A stretch of DNA of 64,000 bases from positions 241,280-305,279 of the forward strand of contig CAMGZM010000002.1 in assembly GCA_946183145.1 (NCBI GenBank), read 5' to 3'. Source of the DNA: an uncultured Fretibacterium sp. Its GTDB lineage: Bacteria > Synergistota > Synergistia > Synergistales > Aminobacteriaceae. The notes beneath the pieces are model-generated. The model was not told the origin of the DNA. It saw only the letters and a list, made by a program, of their open reading frames with translations, and did no database searches. The position numbers and the translations under genes were made by a program. Shown here one piece after another: positions 53,545 to 62,445 of this stretch (its first letter is position 1; every line of letters begins with the position of its first letter).

Positions 53545-54178
53545 GGGAGCAATTTTTGACGCTGACGGGACATTGCTGGACTCCATGCACATTTGGCACG
53601 AACTCGGAGCGCGTTACCTTCAAAGCCTGAATATTACGCCGGAAGAAAATTTATCACGCAGACTTTATCCCATGAGTTTGGAGCAGTCCTGCAAGTATCT
53701 CAAGACACGCTACAATCTCAGAGACTCGGAGGGCGATATACAGTCGGGCATTCTGGGAATCATTGAAGGATTTTACCGCGATGAAGTAACGCTGAAGGAT
53801 GGAGTCCGGGAATTTCTCTCGGCCATGAACGGCAAGGGTATACAGATGGTAATTGCGACTTCCGGGAATCGTGAGCTTCTCTCGTCAGCATTAACACGCA
53901 ACGGAATCGCGGAATATTTTGCGGAAATCTTCACATGCTCGGAGCTTGAGACTACGAAACATGAGCCGGATATTTTCATGACTTGCGCTGAGTTTCTGAG
54001 CCTGAGTCCTGAGAATGTCGGAGTGTTTGAGGACGCTTTGTTCGCAGTTGAGACGGCAAAACGGGCGGGCTTCATCACGTTCGGAGTCAAAGATGAGTCG
54101 AATATTCATCAATGGGAAATGATACGGGAAATTTCAGACTTCACAATAGAAAGTTTCAGAGGGAGGATTGTTTCATGA
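53534..54178 (+). CDS. HAD-family phosphatase, candidate thiamine monophosphate phosphatase
   Basis: A 214-residue HAD hydrolase of the beta-phosphoglucomutase-like group. The nucleophile block is FDADGTLLDS, with IATSGN, the Lys of TTKHEPDIF and VFEDALFAVETA. I chose the ATG at 53534, overlapping thiE; the longer ORF from 53468 lies within thiE. ThiE makes thiamine monophosphate, and the operon ends with ThiN, which needs free thiamine. A phosphatase must bridge them, so this gene is a good candidate. That role is inferred from context only. Confidence 0.82.
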   Translation: MNLRGAIFDADGTLLDSMHIWHELGARYLQSLNITPEENLSRRLYPMSLEQSCKYLKTRYNLRDSEGDIQSGILGIIEGFYRDEVTLKDGVREFLSAMNGKGIQMVIATSGNRELLSSALTRNGIAEYFAEIFTCSELETTKHEPDIFMTCAEFLSLSPENVGVFEDALFAVETAKRAGFITFGVKDESNIHQWEMIREISDFTIESFRGRIVS

Positions 54179-55632
54179 ACACGGCACTTACTATAGCGGG
54201 CAGTGATTCATCAGGCGGCGCGGGCATTCAGGCGGACATAAAAGCAATGACGATGAACGGAGTTTTTGCCATGAGCGCGATAACGGCATTAACGGCGCAG
54301 AACACAACGGGAGTCGCGGGCATCATGGAGGTTACGCCGGAATTTTTGCGTTCACAGATTGACGCGGTATTTACGGATATTTTCCCTGACGCTGTGAAAA
54401 TCGGAATGGTGTCAAGCTCAGGATTGATTCACGTTATATCGGACGCGCTGAAATTCTACGAGGCCCGCAATATCGTGGCAGATCCCGTTATGGTCTCGAC
54501 AAGCGGAGCGAAATTGATTGATGATGACGCTGTGAGGACTCTTGCAGATGAATTATTGCCCCTCGCAATCGTAGCGACTCCGAATATCCCGGAGGCTGAA
54601 ATTCTTTCGGGCATTAAGATTCGCACACGTGATGACATGCAGAAGGCCGGAGCGAAAATCAATGCTTTATACGGCTGTGCAGTACTCGTAAAGGGCGGGC
54701 ATTGCGTGAATGATGCTGATGATTTATTGTGTGAAGGTGCTGACAAATTCACGTGGTTTCACGGCGAACGCATAGTAACAGACAACACACACGGAACGGG
54801 CTGCACGTTATCCAGCGCAATCGCGGCGAATCTCGCAAAAGGTCATAATCTCGCTGACTCTGTGAGGCTCGCAAAGGAATATATTTCGGGTGCTTTGGGC
54901 GCAATGCTTGACTTAGGGAAGGGAAGCGGCCCTATGAATCACGCGTTTTGTCTAACGGGGAAATTTGCCGGGAAAAAAGATATACGCGGGACTCTTATGG
55001 CTTCAGTTTCTGACATTTGGCCGGAATACAACAATCACCCTTTTGTGAGAGGAATTGAGACGGGGACTCTTGACCCTCAGAAATTCAGACGCTACATCAT
55101 ACAGGACTATTTATATCTCAACGAGTACGCAAAAGTTTTCGCAATCGGAATCGCAAAAGCAAAGAGCCTCGAAACAATGCGGTTATTCTCATCAGTCATT
55201 AACGCAATCGCAAACGTTGAAATGAACGTACACAAAGGCTACATGGCCAAGTTCGGCGTGACTCAGGAGGAATTAGACTCTGCCCCGCGTGAACTCGCTA
55301 ACCTGTCGTACACATCGTACATGCTCAGAGTTGCATACGAGGAAGGAGAGCCGGAAATCTTAGCGGCTATTCTCTCTTGCGCGTTAAGCTATGAGGACAT
55401 TGCGCGGGAAATCGTCAGGCGTAATCCCGAATCCGTGAAGCACGAATTATATGGCTCATGGGTACGCACATATTCAGGCGAGGAATATTGCGGCTTGAAC
55501 GGCGTATTAGTGTCATGCCTTGAGAGGTCAGCGGAGAATTACACGGACTCACAGATGAATCACCTTGCTGAAATTTTCCGGGAATGCTCGCTATACGAGG
55601 CGGGTTTCTGGGATATGGGATGGGCTGAATAA
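54175..55632 (+). CDS. thiD: Bifunctional HMP(-P) kinase and TenA-type thiaminase II (ThiD-TenA fusion)
   Basis: A 485-residue fusion. Residues 1-265 are ThiD: TIAGSDSSGGAGIQADIKA (in part), VADPVMVSTSGAKLI and TDNTHGTGCTLSSAIAANLA. Residues 275-485 are TenA: HPFVRGIETGTLDPQKFRRYIIQDYLYL (in part), the active-site Cys in ILSCALSYEDIA, and a late Glu in CSLYEAGFW. TenA regenerates HMP from damaged thiamine; ThiD phosphorylates it twice. Together they recycle the pyrimidine half. I chose the ATG at 54175 with GGGAGG upstream. It overlaps the HAD gene by four bases. Confidence 0.93.
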   Translation: MNTALTIAGSDSSGGAGIQADIKAMTMNGVFAMSAITALTAQNTTGVAGIMEVTPEFLRSQIDAVFTDIFPDAVKIGMVSSSGLIHVISDALKFYEARNIVADPVMVSTSGAKLIDDDAVRTLADELLPLAIVATPNIPEAEILSGIKIRTRDDMQKAGAKINALYGCAVLVKGGHCVNDADDLLCEGADKFTWFHGERIVTDNTHGTGCTLSSAIAANLAKGHNLADSVRLAKEYISGALGAMLDLGKGSGPMNHAFCLTGKFAGKKDIRGTLMASVSDIWPEYNNHPFVRGIETGTLDPQKFRRYIIQDYLYLNEYAKVFAIGIAKAKSLETMRLFSSVINAIANVEMNVHKGYMAKFGVTQEELDSAPRELANLSYTSYMLRVAYEEGEPEILAAILSCALSYEDIAREIVRRNPESVKHELYGSWVRTYSGEEYCGLNGVLVSCLERSAENYTDSQMNHLAEIFRECSLYEAGFWDMGWAE

Positions 55633-56255
55633 TGCGCTGCGTGATTGTCGGAGGTGCGGAGATAAAGAATTATGCGCTCATACGGTCATATCTTAAGCCG
55701 GGCGATTTCGTGATATATTGCGACTGCGGATTGAGGCATTCTGACTCTTTGCGCGTGAGTCCCTCGCTGATTATTGGCGATTTCGACTCACATCCCAAAC
55801 CTGACGACACAAGAAACGTGATAACTCTTCCGTGCGTGAAAGATGACACTGATACGATTTTTGCCGTGAAAGAAGCTATACGCCGGGGATTTAGTGAAGT
55901 CTTGATGACAGGTGTTACGGGAGGGCGTGAGGATATGACACTCGGAAATATTTACGCGCTCTTGATGCTGAAACGTAACGGAATTGCGGCCATGATTGCG
56001 GATGATTATTGCGAGATGAGAATGATAACGGCGGGCGAGTCCGTGAAAGTTGCTGACATATGGCGGTGCTTCTCGCTCCTGAACATTTCCGGCACAGCTT
56101 CCGGCATAACGATAACGGGCGCGAAATATCCCCTCGATGACGGCACTATTACTCCCGAATATCAGTACGGCATAAGCAACGAGACTTTACCCGGCCATGA
56201 AGCTGAAATTTCGCTTAGGGAAGGAAATTTATTGTTAGTGTGCGTGAGGCGTTGA
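55632..56255 (+). CDS. thiN: Thiamine pyrophosphokinase
   Basis: A 207-residue enzyme making TPP from thiamine and ATP. YCDCGLRHSD, IIGDFDSHPKPD, the Asp-rich CVKDDTDTIFAVKEAIRRGF (in part) and GVTGGREDMTLGNI are signatures. The start overlaps the thiD-tenA stop (TAATG). Last gene of the TPP operon. Using ThiN rather than ThiL fits salvage of free thiamine. Confidence 0.94.
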   Translation: MRCVIVGGAEIKNYALIRSYLKPGDFVIYCDCGLRHSDSLRVSPSLIIGDFDSHPKPDDTRNVITLPCVKDDTDTIFAVKEAIRRGFSEVLMTGVTGGREDMTLGNIYALLMLKRNGIAAMIADDYCEMRMITAGESVKVADIWRCFSLLNISGTASGITITGAKYPLDDGTITPEYQYGISNETLPGHEAEISLREGNLLLVCVRR

Positions 56256-56321
56256 AGTTTGATTTTTGCTGTGATACTGGTAAAATTCAGGCACAAAAAT
56301 TTTTCAGGAGGTAACATTGCA

Positions 56322-56762
56322 ATGAAGAAATTAATCGGCGTATTGCTCGTTATGGTTCTTGCGCTTGTTACGGCGGGCGCGGCATTGGCGGCTGATGAGG
56401 CGGCACCGGCAGAAGAAGTAAAGACTGAAGCAGCACAGGCAAGCGGGGAATTTGATTTCCTGAAGTTTGCGAAAGAAAGAGTCCTTACTGATTTCCATCC
56501 GACTGTGAAAGTTGAAGAGGCTGAAGCGAATTATGTTGAAGAGCCTTTCTACAAAGGGGACGGAGTTACACGCGCTAAGATCGGCATATTCTACTCAGGC
56601 TGGATTCAGAAGCACTCAATGGAAGTTGAAATAGATTACCGCGCAGAAGACCGCAAAGTGAAAGTAAACGTCATCAAAGACACAAACGGAATGAACCTCC
56701 GCGGCGCAAGATTCTTCAAAGAGGGCGAATGGGTAAGCCTCGCTTCTGTGGGCTGGAAATAA
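56322..56762 (+). CDS. Secreted protein of unknown function
   Basis: A 146-residue protein with a clear signal peptide (MKKLIGVLLVMVLALVTAGAALA, cut before ADEAAP), an Ala/Glu-rich linker and a globular domain of about 105 residues. The domain has aromatic beta strands (RAKIGIFYSGWIQKHSMEVEIDYR in part) and ends SVGWK. I recognise no family. I chose the ATG at 56322 because AGGAGG lies eleven bases upstream. A strong terminator follows, so it may end the thiamine transcript or be its own unit. Confidence 0.7.
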   Translation: MKKLIGVLLVMVLALVTAGAALAADEAAPAEEVKTEAAQASGEFDFLKFAKERVLTDFHPTVKVEEAEANYVEEPFYKGDGVTRAKIGIFYSGWIQKHSMEVEIDYRAEDRKVKVNVIKDTNGMNLRGARFFKEGEWVSLASVGWK

Positions 56763-56788
56763 ATAACGCTGAAAAAATATGAACATTG

Positions 56789-56828
56789 CGGGCATCAGTG
56801 AAAAATTTTGCTGATGTCCGTTTTTTTT
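56789..56828 (+). terminator. Rho-independent terminator
   Basis: CGGGCATCAG pairs with CTGATGTCCG (one G-U) and is followed by eight T. Confidence 0.9.
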
Positions 56829-56849
56829 GTAAAGAAGGGAGATTGCAGT

Positions 56850-56983
56850 ATGCCGACAATAAGTTTGTTCTTTGGAATCATTATACGAATGTTTTACATG
56901 ATAACGACAAACACAAGACACCTCACATGCACGCTTACTGCGGAGAATATGAAGCCGTTTTTGCGCTTGATCCGCTGCGTTAA
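56850..56983 (+). pseudogene. DUF4160 gene broken by a frameshift
   Basis: A good GGGAG site precedes ATG 56850, which begins MPTISLFFGIIIRMFY, the normal DUF4160 start. The homologous continuation HDNDKHKTPHMHAYCGEYEAVF lies in another frame (given in part: KTPHMHAYCGEYEAVF). One base appears lost after the TTTTA near 56899. The second part also ends early at DPLR, short of the usual 75-90 residues. DUF4160 normally pairs with DUF2442, which follows intact 14 bases later. Confidence 0.75.
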
Positions 56984-56996
56984 AAGGGGTGTTATT

Positions 56997-57254
56997 ATGG
57001 ACGTTATTCACGGAAAAGAAAAAATGCTGCCGAGAGTCTTATCTGTTGAAACTGCTGAAGACTATAACATCATCGTAACATTCAGGAACGGCGAGCGCAG
57101 AATTTATGACACAAAGCCATTGCTGAATATCCCAATGTACAAGAATCTCGCAAAAGTTTTCCATTCGGCAAGGGTTGAATACGGCACAGTAACATGGCCC
57201 GGCGACATTGACATAAGCCCCGATACTTTGTACATGAAAGGCACTGTTATATGA
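56997..57254 (+). CDS. DUF2442-family protein
   Basis: An 85-residue protein matching DUF2442: VLSVETAEDYNIIVTFRNGERRIYDTKPLL (in part), VFHSARVEYGTVTWPGDIDISPDTLY (in part). These small proteins of unknown role often sit with DUF4160 and have been noted in toxin-antitoxin-like pairs. I chose the ATG at 56997 with AAAAGGGG upstream. It overlaps the TVP38 gene by four bases. Confidence 0.85.
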   Translation: MDVIHGKEKMLPRVLSVETAEDYNIIVTFRNGERRIYDTKPLLNIPMYKNLAKVFHSARVEYGTVTWPGDIDISPDTLYMKGTVI

Positions 57255-57988
57255 AAAAACAAGATTTCATTTCCCTTCTCAAGCGCAAATTCTCATCTCT
57301 CATAATGATATTGATTCCCGCGTTCGCAATCACTCTCATAATCGGCGAACTCATATGGGCGTTGCGTCCGTTAATCCCGGCTGAATGGCTCGCGGAAATT
57401 TCGCACTATATCGACAACCCGTCAGAACTTCGCAAACTCGGCGAGGGGTCAGAATGGCTCTTCATATTGATACAGGTCTTGCAGGTCGTAATAGCTCCGA
57501 TTCCCGGACAGGCGGCGGCGTTCGCGGGAGGATTCATTTTCGGCTTCTGGAAAGGCTGGGCATTAACGACACTCGGACTCGTAATCGGGAGTTTTGTCGC
57601 AATGTCATTAGCTCGTCTCTTGGGCATATCGTTAGTGCGCAAAGTAGTTCCTGAATCGATTATCCATCGTTTTGACTCTGTGATTTCTGACGGCGGATAT
57701 ATGACATTCTTCATGATATTCCTGCTTCCTGCACTGCCGGATGACGCTGTATGTTTCCTCGCTGGTCTCACAAAGCTGAAGCTGCTTCCCTTGTCGTTAG
57801 TGTGCTTGTTGGGACGCGCTCCGGGAATGGCGGTTTTGTCGCTTACGGGGGCGGGGTTTGCTGACGGCTTAACGTTATGGGCTGAGATTCTTTTCGGCGT
57901 GATGATGGTGCTGTCGGTGTTATTGTGGCTTTTCTGGGAGATAATAGAAGAATGGGTGTATAACTTCCTGAAGATTAAGCGGTCATAA
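57251..57988 (+). CDS. TVP38/TMEM64 (VTT-domain, DedA-like) membrane protein
   Basis: A 245-residue inner-membrane protein with an N-terminal helix and a VTT domain: PIPGQAAAFAGGFIFGFWKG, a re-entrant-loop signature, then GSFVAMSLARLLG and the second half FFMIFLLPALPDDAVCFLAGLTKL (in part). Relatives help move lipids across membranes. The start overlaps DUF2442 by four bases, and the end overlaps the convergent phospholipase D gene by six. Confidence 0.88.
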   Translation: MKKQDFISLLKRKFSSLIMILIPAFAITLIIGELIWALRPLIPAEWLAEISHYIDNPSELRKLGEGSEWLFILIQVLQVVIAPIPGQAAAFAGGFIFGFWKGWALTTLGLVIGSFVAMSLARLLGISLVRKVVPESIIHRFDSVISDGGYMTFFMIFLLPALPDDAVCFLAGLTKLKLLPLSLVCLLGRAPGMAVLSLTGAGFADGLTLWAEILFGVMMVLSVLLWLFWEIIEEWVYNFLKIKRS

Positions 57989-59053
57989 TAGCGGTGATAA
58001 CAATCGTCCGGCAAATTCTTTCAGTCTCATCATGGCCGGGCGTTTTCTTTTCTCGCGGGTTGATTTCGTTTCCTCCGTGCAGCTCTGCAAGTCATCAATG
58101 AATACCCGTTCAAGCTCCGCAACAAGCCTCGATGAATATACGAACGCTTGAACCTCGTAATTTATCCCGAAACTTAATGCGTCAAGATTTGCAGTCCCGA
58201 CTGAAGCGACATGTGAGTCAGCGATTAGCGTTTTTGCGTGAATGAATCTCCCCTCGTACGTGAAGACCCTGACTCCGTTCTCAATCAGAGCGTCAATATA
58301 TGACTGTGAAGCCCAAGAGACAATGACGTGATTCGACCATGACGGAATTATGAGCCTCACATCAACGCCCCTTGCTGAAGCGTCATAAAGCGCGTCAAGA
58401 AATTTTTTGTCCGGCGCAAAATATGGAGTCGTAATCCAGAGTCTTTTTGACGAATTATCGATCACCCGTATAAACTCGTCAGCAACAGCCCGGTAATCTT
58501 TTCCCGTTCCGCCCGCAATGATTCTCAATGGCACGTCATCTTCTGAAGGCTCAAAAACGCAATGAGACTCCGCAAAATTTCCGCCTGATTTCGTCCACAT
58601 CTCCGAAAAAATACCGTCAAGAGTCTTAACCGCTTCCCCGTTAATCATAATGTGAGTGTCCCGCCACTGACGCAGATACACATCGCCAATGTTGAAGCCG
58701 CCAAGAAAACCCGTAACGCCGTCAACCGTGATGATCTTCCTGTGATCCCTGTGAAACGTGAAGGGAGTAAACCTGCGGAACTCAATCCCCGACTCTTTCA
58801 GGCCATGAATGAATTTGCGTGTGAGTCTCCAGCTTCCTGCGGAGTCCGTAAGCATTCGCACTTTTACGCCGCGTGAGGCTCTTTGCGATAATATGTGCGC
58901 GATTGTCCGGCCTGTGTCATCATCGTGAAAGGAAAAATATTCGAGGTTGATGAAAGATTCGGCGCGTTTGAGTGCGTTTTTGACGGCTGAAAATGTTTCT
59001 CTTCCGTTGAGAAGAAGCCGTGTATTTCTGCTGAAAGTGATTGAGTTACGCAT
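57983..59053 (-). CDS. Phospholipase D / cardiolipin synthase-like protein
   Basis: A 356-residue protein with two HKD-type motifs: HRDHRKIITVDGVTGFLGGFN (in part), and HAKTLIADSHVASVGTANLD. GGFN and GTANLD are the usual followers. It is close to cardiolipin synthases, but the two N-terminal membrane helices of Cls are missing, so it may be a soluble or weakly bound phosphatidyltransferase. The gene is convergent with the VTT-domain gene. Confidence 0.87.
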   Translation of the reverse strand: MRNSITFSRNTRLLLNGRETFSAVKNALKRAESFINLEYFSFHDDDTGRTIAHILSQRASRGVKVRMLTDSAGSWRLTRKFIHGLKESGIEFRRFTPFTFHRDHRKIITVDGVTGFLGGFNIGDVYLRQWRDTHIMINGEAVKTLDGIFSEMWTKSGGNFAESHCVFEPSEDDVPLRIIAGGTGKDYRAVADEFIRVIDNSSKRLWITTPYFAPDKKFLDALYDASARGVDVRLIIPSWSNHVIVSWASQSYIDALIENGVRVFTYEGRFIHAKTLIADSHVASVGTANLDALSFGINYEVQAFVYSSRLVAELERVFIDDLQSCTEETKSTREKRKRPAMMRLKEFAGRLLSPLL

Positions 59054-59188
59054 AATAAGATTATTATATGATATTGAGCGGTGAATTTGACGGAAAATCG
59101 CGGGCGCATACTGTAAAAATATTGCAAATTCTCAAAAGCAAACGTAAAATTTCACGCAAGATTCAAAATGAAAGGATATGAAGAATCC

Positions 59189-60367
59189 ATGCCCAAATTA
59201 AGCGACAGGGTAGGAACATTCACAGACTCCGTAATCCGCCGAATGACTCGAATCTGCAACAAGCACGGAGCAATTAACCTCTCACAGGGCTTCCCGAATT
59301 GGGATCCTCCGTCCGAGATGATGGACTCCCTCGCAAAAGCCGCGCACACAGGCCCGCACCAGTACGCAATAACATTCGGAGCAAAGAACTTGCGCGATGC
59401 AATATGCGCCAAACAGAGCAAAGCAATCGGCCGCGAGATTGACCCGGAGACCGAAATCGTAATCACATGCGGCTCAACAGAGGCAATGATGGCCGCAATG
59501 ATGACGATATGCAACCCCGGCGATAAAGTTATGGTGTTCTCACCCTTCTACGAGAATTACGGCGCGGACTCTATACTTTCGGGCGCGAGTCCTATCTACA
59601 TTCCCTTAGTCCCTCCGACATATGACTATGATATAAACCTTATAGAGGACGGCTTCAAGAACGGAGCAAAAGCTATAGTAATCTGCAACCCGTCGAACCC
59701 CTGCGGAAAAGTTTTCACCGAGAAAGAATTAACCGAAATCGGCGCGCTTGCAGTGAAGTATGACGCATTCATAGTAACGGATGAAGTATACGAGCATATA
59801 ATCTTTGACCCGTACAAGCACGTATACGCTTCAGCACTGCCGGGACTTTTCGACCACGTAATAACATGCAACTCAATGTCAAAAACGTACTCTATCACGG
59901 GCTGGAGACTCGGCTATCTCATCGGGCCTGCAGATGTTGTTGACGGAGCGCGCAAAGTTCACGACTTTTTGACGGTAGGAGCTGCCGCGCCATTGCAGGA
60001 AGCCGCCGTAGAAGCGTTCATGCTGCCCCCGGAATATTACGACGCACTGAAGGCAAAATACACGAAACTCCGCAATATGTTCCTTGAAGGGCTTGACGAG
60101 GCCGGATTGAAGCACAATGTTCCGCAAGGCTCGTATTTCGTGATGGTTGACGTGTCGAATTTCCTGGAGCTTCCGCAGTTCAAGGGCTGGAGTGATCTGG
60201 AGTTCTGCGAATGGGTGATAAAGAACATCGGAGTCGCGGCGGTGCCGGGTTCGAGCTTCTTCCGTGAGCCAATCAACAATCTGATTCGCTTCCATTTTGC
60301 GCGGACAGAGGACATACTTTCGGAGGCAGTGAAGAGGCTTCAGAAACTCGGCGCAATGGTGAAGTAA
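59189..60367 (+). CDS. Class I/II PLP aminotransferase (aspartate/methionine type)
   Basis: A 392-residue fold-type I aminotransferase. INLSQGFPNWDPP is the substrate loop, VICNPSNPCGKVFT binds the cofactor, VTDEVYEHI follows, and the PLP Lys is in NSMSKTYSITGWRLGY. It is closest in look to aspartate or glutamine-phenylpyruvate (KAT/YbdL-like) aminotransferases. I chose the ATG at 59189 because AAGGAT lies upstream; an in-frame ATG at 59168 has no site. mnmA follows by seven bases. Confidence 0.9.
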   Translation: MPKLSDRVGTFTDSVIRRMTRICNKHGAINLSQGFPNWDPPSEMMDSLAKAAHTGPHQYAITFGAKNLRDAICAKQSKAIGREIDPETEIVITCGSTEAMMAAMMTICNPGDKVMVFSPFYENYGADSILSGASPIYIPLVPPTYDYDINLIEDGFKNGAKAIVICNPSNPCGKVFTEKELTEIGALAVKYDAFIVTDEVYEHIIFDPYKHVYASALPGLFDHVITCNSMSKTYSITGWRLGYLIGPADVVDGARKVHDFLTVGAAAPLQEAAVEAFMLPPEYYDALKAKYTKLRNMFLEGLDEAGLKHNVPQGSYFVMVDVSNFLELPQFKGWSDLEFCEWVIKNIGVAAVPGSSFFREPINNLIRFHFARTEDILSEAVKRLQKLGAMVK

Positions 60368-60374
60368 TATTTTC

Positions 60375-61421
60375 ATGAGCATACTAATTGCGATGAGCGG
60401 GGGCGTTGACAGCAGCGTCTCCGCTTTTCTTATGCGCGAAAAATACGGCGCGTGTACGGGAGCTACTATGCTTCTTGCTGATGACGGCGGGAAAAATATT
60501 CATGACGCAAAATCTGTGTGCGAGAGTCTGAATATCGGCCATGAAGTAATAGACATGCGGGAAATTTTCCGGGAGAAAGTTATACGCAAGTTTGTTGACG
60601 TTTACGAGTCGGGCGGGACCCCGAATCCCTGCATAGAGTGCAACAGGTCGGTAAAGTTCGGCGAATTTCTGACTCATGCGCAAGAATCCGGCCATGAACG
60701 AATCGCAACGGGGCATTATGCGCGAATTGAGCGGGATAATTCCGGGCGTTATCTCCTCCGTAAGGCTGTAGACATTTCGCGGGATCAGTCTTACGTGCTG
60801 TACATGCTTTCACAGGAAATATTACGGCGTGCTGATTTTCCTTTGGGCGGAATGCTGAAATCTGATGCGCGGAAATTGGCGGAGTCTCTCGGCTTCGTGA
60901 ACGCAAAGAGGAGCGACTCACAGGATATATGCTTTGTGCCTGATGGTGATTACGGGAGATTCATTGCGTCATTCACGGGCAAAACTTATCCGCCGGGGAA
61001 TTTCGTTGACGCTCGCGGGAATATTCTCGGCCGTCATAAGGGGATAATACACTACACGGCGGGACAGCGCAGGGGCTTGGGTGTTGCTGGAAAATCACGG
61101 CTGTATGTCGCTAATATCAACACTCTCACGAACGACATAACGCTATTGCCTGAGACTGACTCCGGGCTGTATGCTCGCGGTGTGATTGCGCGTGATGTGA
61201 ATCTGATTGCGTGCGAGAAATTGCCGGGGAATTTCCGGGCGTGTGTCAAGACTCGCTACAGGCAGAAAGAGATTCCCTGCGTTGTGAATCAGGCTCGTGA
61301 TGATGAGTTAGTGATTGAGTTTGAAGAGCGCGTGAAGAGTCCTGCGGTCGGCCAGGCGGCAGTGATATATGACGGTGAATATGTGATAGGCGGAGGAACG
61401 ATTGAGTCGGTGATGATATAA
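60375..61421 (+). CDS. mnmA: tRNA-specific 2-thiouridylase MnmA
   Basis: A 348-residue enzyme that thiolates U34 of Lys, Glu and Gln tRNAs. The PP-loop is AMSGGVDSSVSAFLM. The catalytic Cys are in NPCIECN and QDICFVPDGDY, and HYTAGQRRGLG follows. In many bacteria sulfur comes from a cysteine desulfurase such as IscS; none is adjacent. The stop is five bases before the shared terminator of the convergent pilin gene. Confidence 0.95.
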   Translation: MSILIAMSGGVDSSVSAFLMREKYGACTGATMLLADDGGKNIHDAKSVCESLNIGHEVIDMREIFREKVIRKFVDVYESGGTPNPCIECNRSVKFGEFLTHAQESGHERIATGHYARIERDNSGRYLLRKAVDISRDQSYVLYMLSQEILRRADFPLGGMLKSDARKLAESLGFVNAKRSDSQDICFVPDGDYGRFIASFTGKTYPPGNFVDARGNILGRHKGIIHYTAGQRRGLGVAGKSRLYVANINTLTNDITLLPETDSGLYARGVIARDVNLIACEKLPGNFRACVKTRYRQKEIPCVVNQARDDELVIEFEERVKSPAVGQAAVIYDGEYVIGGGTIESVMI

Positions 61422-61426
61422 GAGAA

Positions 61427-61452
61427 GAGTCCCCTAATAGGCGTGGGGACTC
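61427..61452. terminator. Terminator shared by mnmA and pilin cassette 2
   Basis: GAGTCCCC and GGGGACTC flank TAATAGGCGT. The same hairpin, with the same loop in the pilin direction, ends pilin cassette 1. Confidence 0.8.
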
Positions 61453-61488
61453 AATTTATATTGTGTTGTTTGGTTATAGGTTTGTCGT

Positions 61489-62058
61489 TTATCGTACCTT
61501 GATTGCAACATAAGTGCTGTCTTTGGTGAATGCTTTACCGTCTGTGCCGCCTGCTGTTGTCGGAAGAGTCCCTATCAGATCTCCTCCCGTTTTGCTCACA
61601 AGGATATCCTTGACTTTCGTGTCGCCTGTTGAATCTGTTACGAACTGATAGAGAACATACCAATCCCGATTTGCGTTTCCATCATCGCCGACTATTGCGA
61701 CTGAGTAAGCTCCTGCCTCGTATGTTCCTGCTGTTGCTGCTGCCTTTAAGGTTGCTGCACCTTTGAGATAATGATTCGCACCCTCCGCAAGTTTAGCTTC
61801 TTTGCTTTTTGCTGCTGTACCTGCCGTCTCATCAGCCGCTGTGTCTTTTAATCCATTGATGTCTATATCGTTCATGTTGAGCTGGTAATACGTCATCATT
61901 GCGCTCGAAGCCGAGTTCAAATTTTCAAGTATTGTTGCCGCTTTTGCCGCGCTTGTAGCTCCCTGTCCTGAAATCAAACCCATTGCGCCGAGAATACCAA
62001 TGATACCGATTACAATCATTAATTCTACGAGTGTGAATCCTTTGCGCATTTTCTTCAT
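61489..62058 (-). CDS. Type IV pilin-like prepilin (cassette 2)
   Basis: A 189-residue protein with the class III signal MKKMRKG-FTLVELMIVIGIIGILGAMG. Cleavage after Gly7 and Glu at +5 are as expected. The head is rich in Ala, Thr and Gly and contains no Cys. It ends ...TYVAIKVR. Beyond the signal helix it does not resemble pilin 1, yet its promoter, leader and 3' flank do. AGGAGG lies before the ATG. Confidence 0.85.
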   Translation of the reverse strand: MKKMRKGFTLVELMIVIGIIGILGAMGLISGQGATSAAKAATILENLNSASSAMMTYYQLNMNDIDINGLKDTAADETAGTAAKSKEAKLAEGANHYLKGAATLKAAATAGTYEAGAYSVAIVGDDGNANRDWYVLYQFVTDSTGDTKVKDILVSKTGGDLIGTLPTTAGGTDGKAFTKDSTYVAIKVR

Positions 62059-62345
62059 TACAATTTTTCCTCCTGTGATTTTTTCCTTCTTTCATCCGCC
62101 GCCTATTACAGATGAATCCCCTTGCAGACTGGTTACTGCAAACCTCTTTACGCTTGTTGCTTGTTGCTTGTTCCAAAACGGGAAATTTTTTGCACACAAC
62201 TAATTCACATAATCCCTTGCCTTTGTGATATAATGACATCAGGCAAAGAATATGCTTACACACTTAATTGTGTGCTTGTTTTCGTCAAACAGATTATAGC
62301 ATAAACTTTGTCTTTTTGTTATGCGCTCACATAAAATTTTCACAA
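62059..62345 (-). promoter_or_regulatory. Promoter and long leader of pilin cassette 2
   Basis: An extended -10 (TGCTATAAT on the minus strand at 62293-62301) and a leader of about 230 bases, homologous to 50453-50753. Hairpins: TTGCAG/CTGCAA (62122-62141) and TTCATC/GATGAA (62091-62116). The middle of the leader differs from cassette 1 and instead has a CACAC/GTGTG hairpin. No other gene is visible in 62059-62445. Confidence 0.6.
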
Positions 62346-62396
62346 CATAAATTTTTCCCCGCTGTTAATCTTACTGACTGCTAAATTCAACGCCTG

Positions 62397-62405
62397 TGCT
62401 AAAAT
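62397..62405 (+). promoter_or_regulatory. Extended -10 promoter of the Sel1-repeat gene
   Basis: TGCTAAAAT lies about 40 bases before the ATG, with AAGGAG nine bases before the start codon. Confidence 0.4.
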
Positions 62406-62445
62406 TTTCACGCTTCAATTTTCACACGGAAGGAGCTCTTGTCTC

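Noticed and set aside
56893..56905. Programmed frameshift in DUF4160
   Set aside because: No good slippery heptamer or stimulatory structure is seen, and the joined product would still be truncated.
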